From the NCBI GenBank assembly GCA_028287745.1, contig JAQBPB010000013.1:1-64000 (forward strand): DNA of 64,000 bases, written 5' to 3'. The stretch comes from Chloroflexota bacterium (GTDB taxonomy: Bacteria; Chloroflexota; Chloroflexia; Chloroheliales; Chloroheliaceae). A model generated the notes under the pieces. The model was given only the letters and a program-made list of their open reading frames with translations, was not told the origin of the DNA and did not search any database. Position 1 is the stretch's first letter; each line of letters starts with the position of its first letter. Positions 62,869 to 64,000 of the stretch are shown here, one piece after another. The translations under genes were made by a program, and so were the position numbers.

Positions 62869-64000
62869 CTAGCTATCACCCAGGATTTGCCGGTAGACCG
62901 AGTATACTTTACCGAAAACAACCTGCCAGGTATATTGCTCTAGCACCTTTGCCCGCCCGGCTTGCCCAAACCGGGCGGCCAGTTCAGGTTGGCCCAGGAG
63001 GGTTTTAATTTTGCTAGCCAGGTCTTCTATCGAGCCGAACTCTACCAGCAAACCGTCCTGCTCGTCGCTTATAACGGCCGGTACACCCCCGGCCCTGGCC
63101 CCGATGACCGGCTTGCCGCACAGCCAGGCTTCCATATAAACAATGCCAAAGCTGTCGGTGCGGGAGGGCATAACAAACAGGTCGCCCGCCGCGAAAAGGT
63201 TGCGCTTTTCTTCCGGTGAAATAAACCCCAGGAACCGGATACGCTGCCTGTCCTGACCGGGCAATTCATCAAAGAAACGCTGGAAATGGGTCATTACCGG
63301 CCCGGCAATCACCAGGGTTGCTTCAAAACCTTCTTTCCAGAGCCGCTGCATGGCCTGGACGGTATGGTGGGTCCCTTTGTCAAAAGCGGCGGTCCCCTGG
63401 AAAAAGACCATTGGGCCTTCAATCCGGTGTTTCTCCCGGAAGGCCCGGCCATCGCCGCCTTCAATTTCGCTCGGGTTGATACCAACCCCGACCACGTGCA
63501 TTTTTGCACCTGGGACGCCTTTTTCTAAAAGGAAATCTCTTTCAAGGGTGGTCATTGTAAAGACCGCGTCAGCCTGCTTCATCCAGGCCAATTGATGGCG
63601 CATGGTGTAGAACCGCCGGACCGCCGGGTTGGCTGGCTCGCCCAGGTGGACAAATGGGGTTAGCACAAAGGCGGCGTCATGCTTGCGGGAATAATCAAAG
63701 GCCGCCCGTATCAGGCTGTCGAGCGGGGCATTGGCGGCATGGACCAGGTCAAAGGTGGTTTCCCTTCGCTTTAGTTCCCGGCCCAGAGCGGGTACCAGCG
63801 GAGTCAGGCGGCAGAGTTGGTTCAAGGCCGGTATTGCCAGACCATCCGGTACATGCGATTCGCTGAGAATCGAAAGGACCCGGCGCATGCCCGGATAGAA
63901 CAGGGGTGAGACCAGCGGAACCCGCCGTACCGGAAAGCGCCGGATTTCCACGCCATTTAACCGTCCGGTGGTTTCCTGAATAGTCCGCCGCCTGGCACTC
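62869..64000 (-). CDS. Glycosyltransferase family 4 (partial, runs off right edge)
   Basis: This is a GT-B glycosyltransferase whose N-terminus lies past the window. The frame is open to the edge (TIQETTGRLNGVEIRRFP), so a GTG at 63951 is not taken as the start. The C-terminal half has GPMVFFQGTAAFDKGTHHTV, RIRFLGFISPEEKRNLF, and SRTDSFGIVYMEAWLCGKPV, which carries the EX7E motif, then AGGVPAVISDEQDGLLV. It is a family 4 enzyme; the sugar is not predictable. The adaptor gene follows after 14 bases. Confidence 0.88.
   Translation of the reverse strand, partial: SARRRTIQETTGRLNGVEIRRFPVRRVPLVSPLFYPGMRRVLSILSESHVPDGLAIPALNQLCRLTPLVPALGRELKRRETTFDLVHAANAPLDSLIRAAFDYSRKHDAAFVLTPFVHLGEPANPAVRRFYTMRHQLAWMKQADAVFTMTTLERDFLLEKGVPGAKMHVVGVGINPSEIEGGDGRAFREKHRIEGPMVFFQGTAAFDKGTHHTVQAMQRLWKEGFEATLVIAGPVMTHFQRFFDELPGQDRQRIRFLGFISPEEKRNLFAAGDLFVMPSRTDSFGIVYMEAWLCGKPVIGARAGGVPAVISDEQDGLLVEFGSIEDLASKIKTLLGQPELAARFGQAGRAKVLEQYTWQVVFGKVYSVYRQILGDS

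Noticed and set aside
1..64000. CRISPR arrays, tRNA/rRNA genes, insertion sequences
   Set aside because: No regularly spaced direct repeats, no tRNA-like cloverleaf and no transposase were recognised in the window; a tRNA scan was not possible here.

Overview
The window is a 64 kb piece of bacterial chromosome with roughly even base composition and dense, mostly intact genes. No rRNA, tRNA, CRISPR array or insertion sequence was recognised. Several traits point to the Chloroflexota: a DUF951 protein, an ECF sigma factor paired with a RskA-type anti-sigma factor, a pdtaR-like ANTAR regulator, an LAL-type LuxR regulator, a citramalate synthase joined to ilv/leu genes, and frequent GTG/TTG starts. 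The phylum assignment is an inference; no marker gene settles it.

Left part (1-13 kb). A very large multi-PAS histidine kinase runs off the left edge. Next is a minus-strand branched-chain amino acid operon, ilvB-ilvN-ilvC-leuA-leuB-cimA. It starts at a near-consensus promoter (12911-12939), followed by a 38-residue leader peptide packed with Ile, Leu and Val codons, a strong intrinsic terminator, and a second 66-residue Ile/Leu/Val-rich ORF. This looks like a transcription attenuator. CimA indicates isoleucine synthesis from pyruvate through citramalate. leuCD, ilvD and ilvE are not in the window.

Middle part (13-35 kb). It holds an alpha/beta hydrolase flanked by two kinds of protein repeat (20-mers and LEA-like 11-mers), a chemoreceptor and rpiA. 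A small glycan-type cluster follows (coiled-coil protein, GT4 glycosyltransferase), then an AcuA-like acetyltransferase, an S9 peptidase and an LAL regulator. Further on are a beta-propeller lipoprotein next to dprA, a minus-strand unit (S9 peptidase, 73-residue protein, two SDR enzymes), and a DUF6328 membrane protein.

Right part (35-64 kb). Surface and cell-envelope genes (methyltransferase, GT4, a 1000-residue GT-C-like membrane protein) are followed by an M20 peptidase, a DUF951 protein, an MFS transporter, a HIT hydrolase, a copper chaperone with a consensus promoter and CsoR-like operator, an alpha/beta hydrolase, a large exported protein, a CPA2 antiporter with RCK domain, an atypical receiver protein, a Rieske protein with a helical domain, topA, an ANTAR response regulator, an Eis-like acetyltransferase, an HNH nuclease, an ECF sigma/anti-sigma pair, and a HlyD-type adaptor behind a GT4 gene that runs off the right edge.

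Most gene ends carry clear intrinsic terminators. A few long hairpins lack a U-tract. Three intercistronic spacers of the ilv-leu operon contain inverted repeats.
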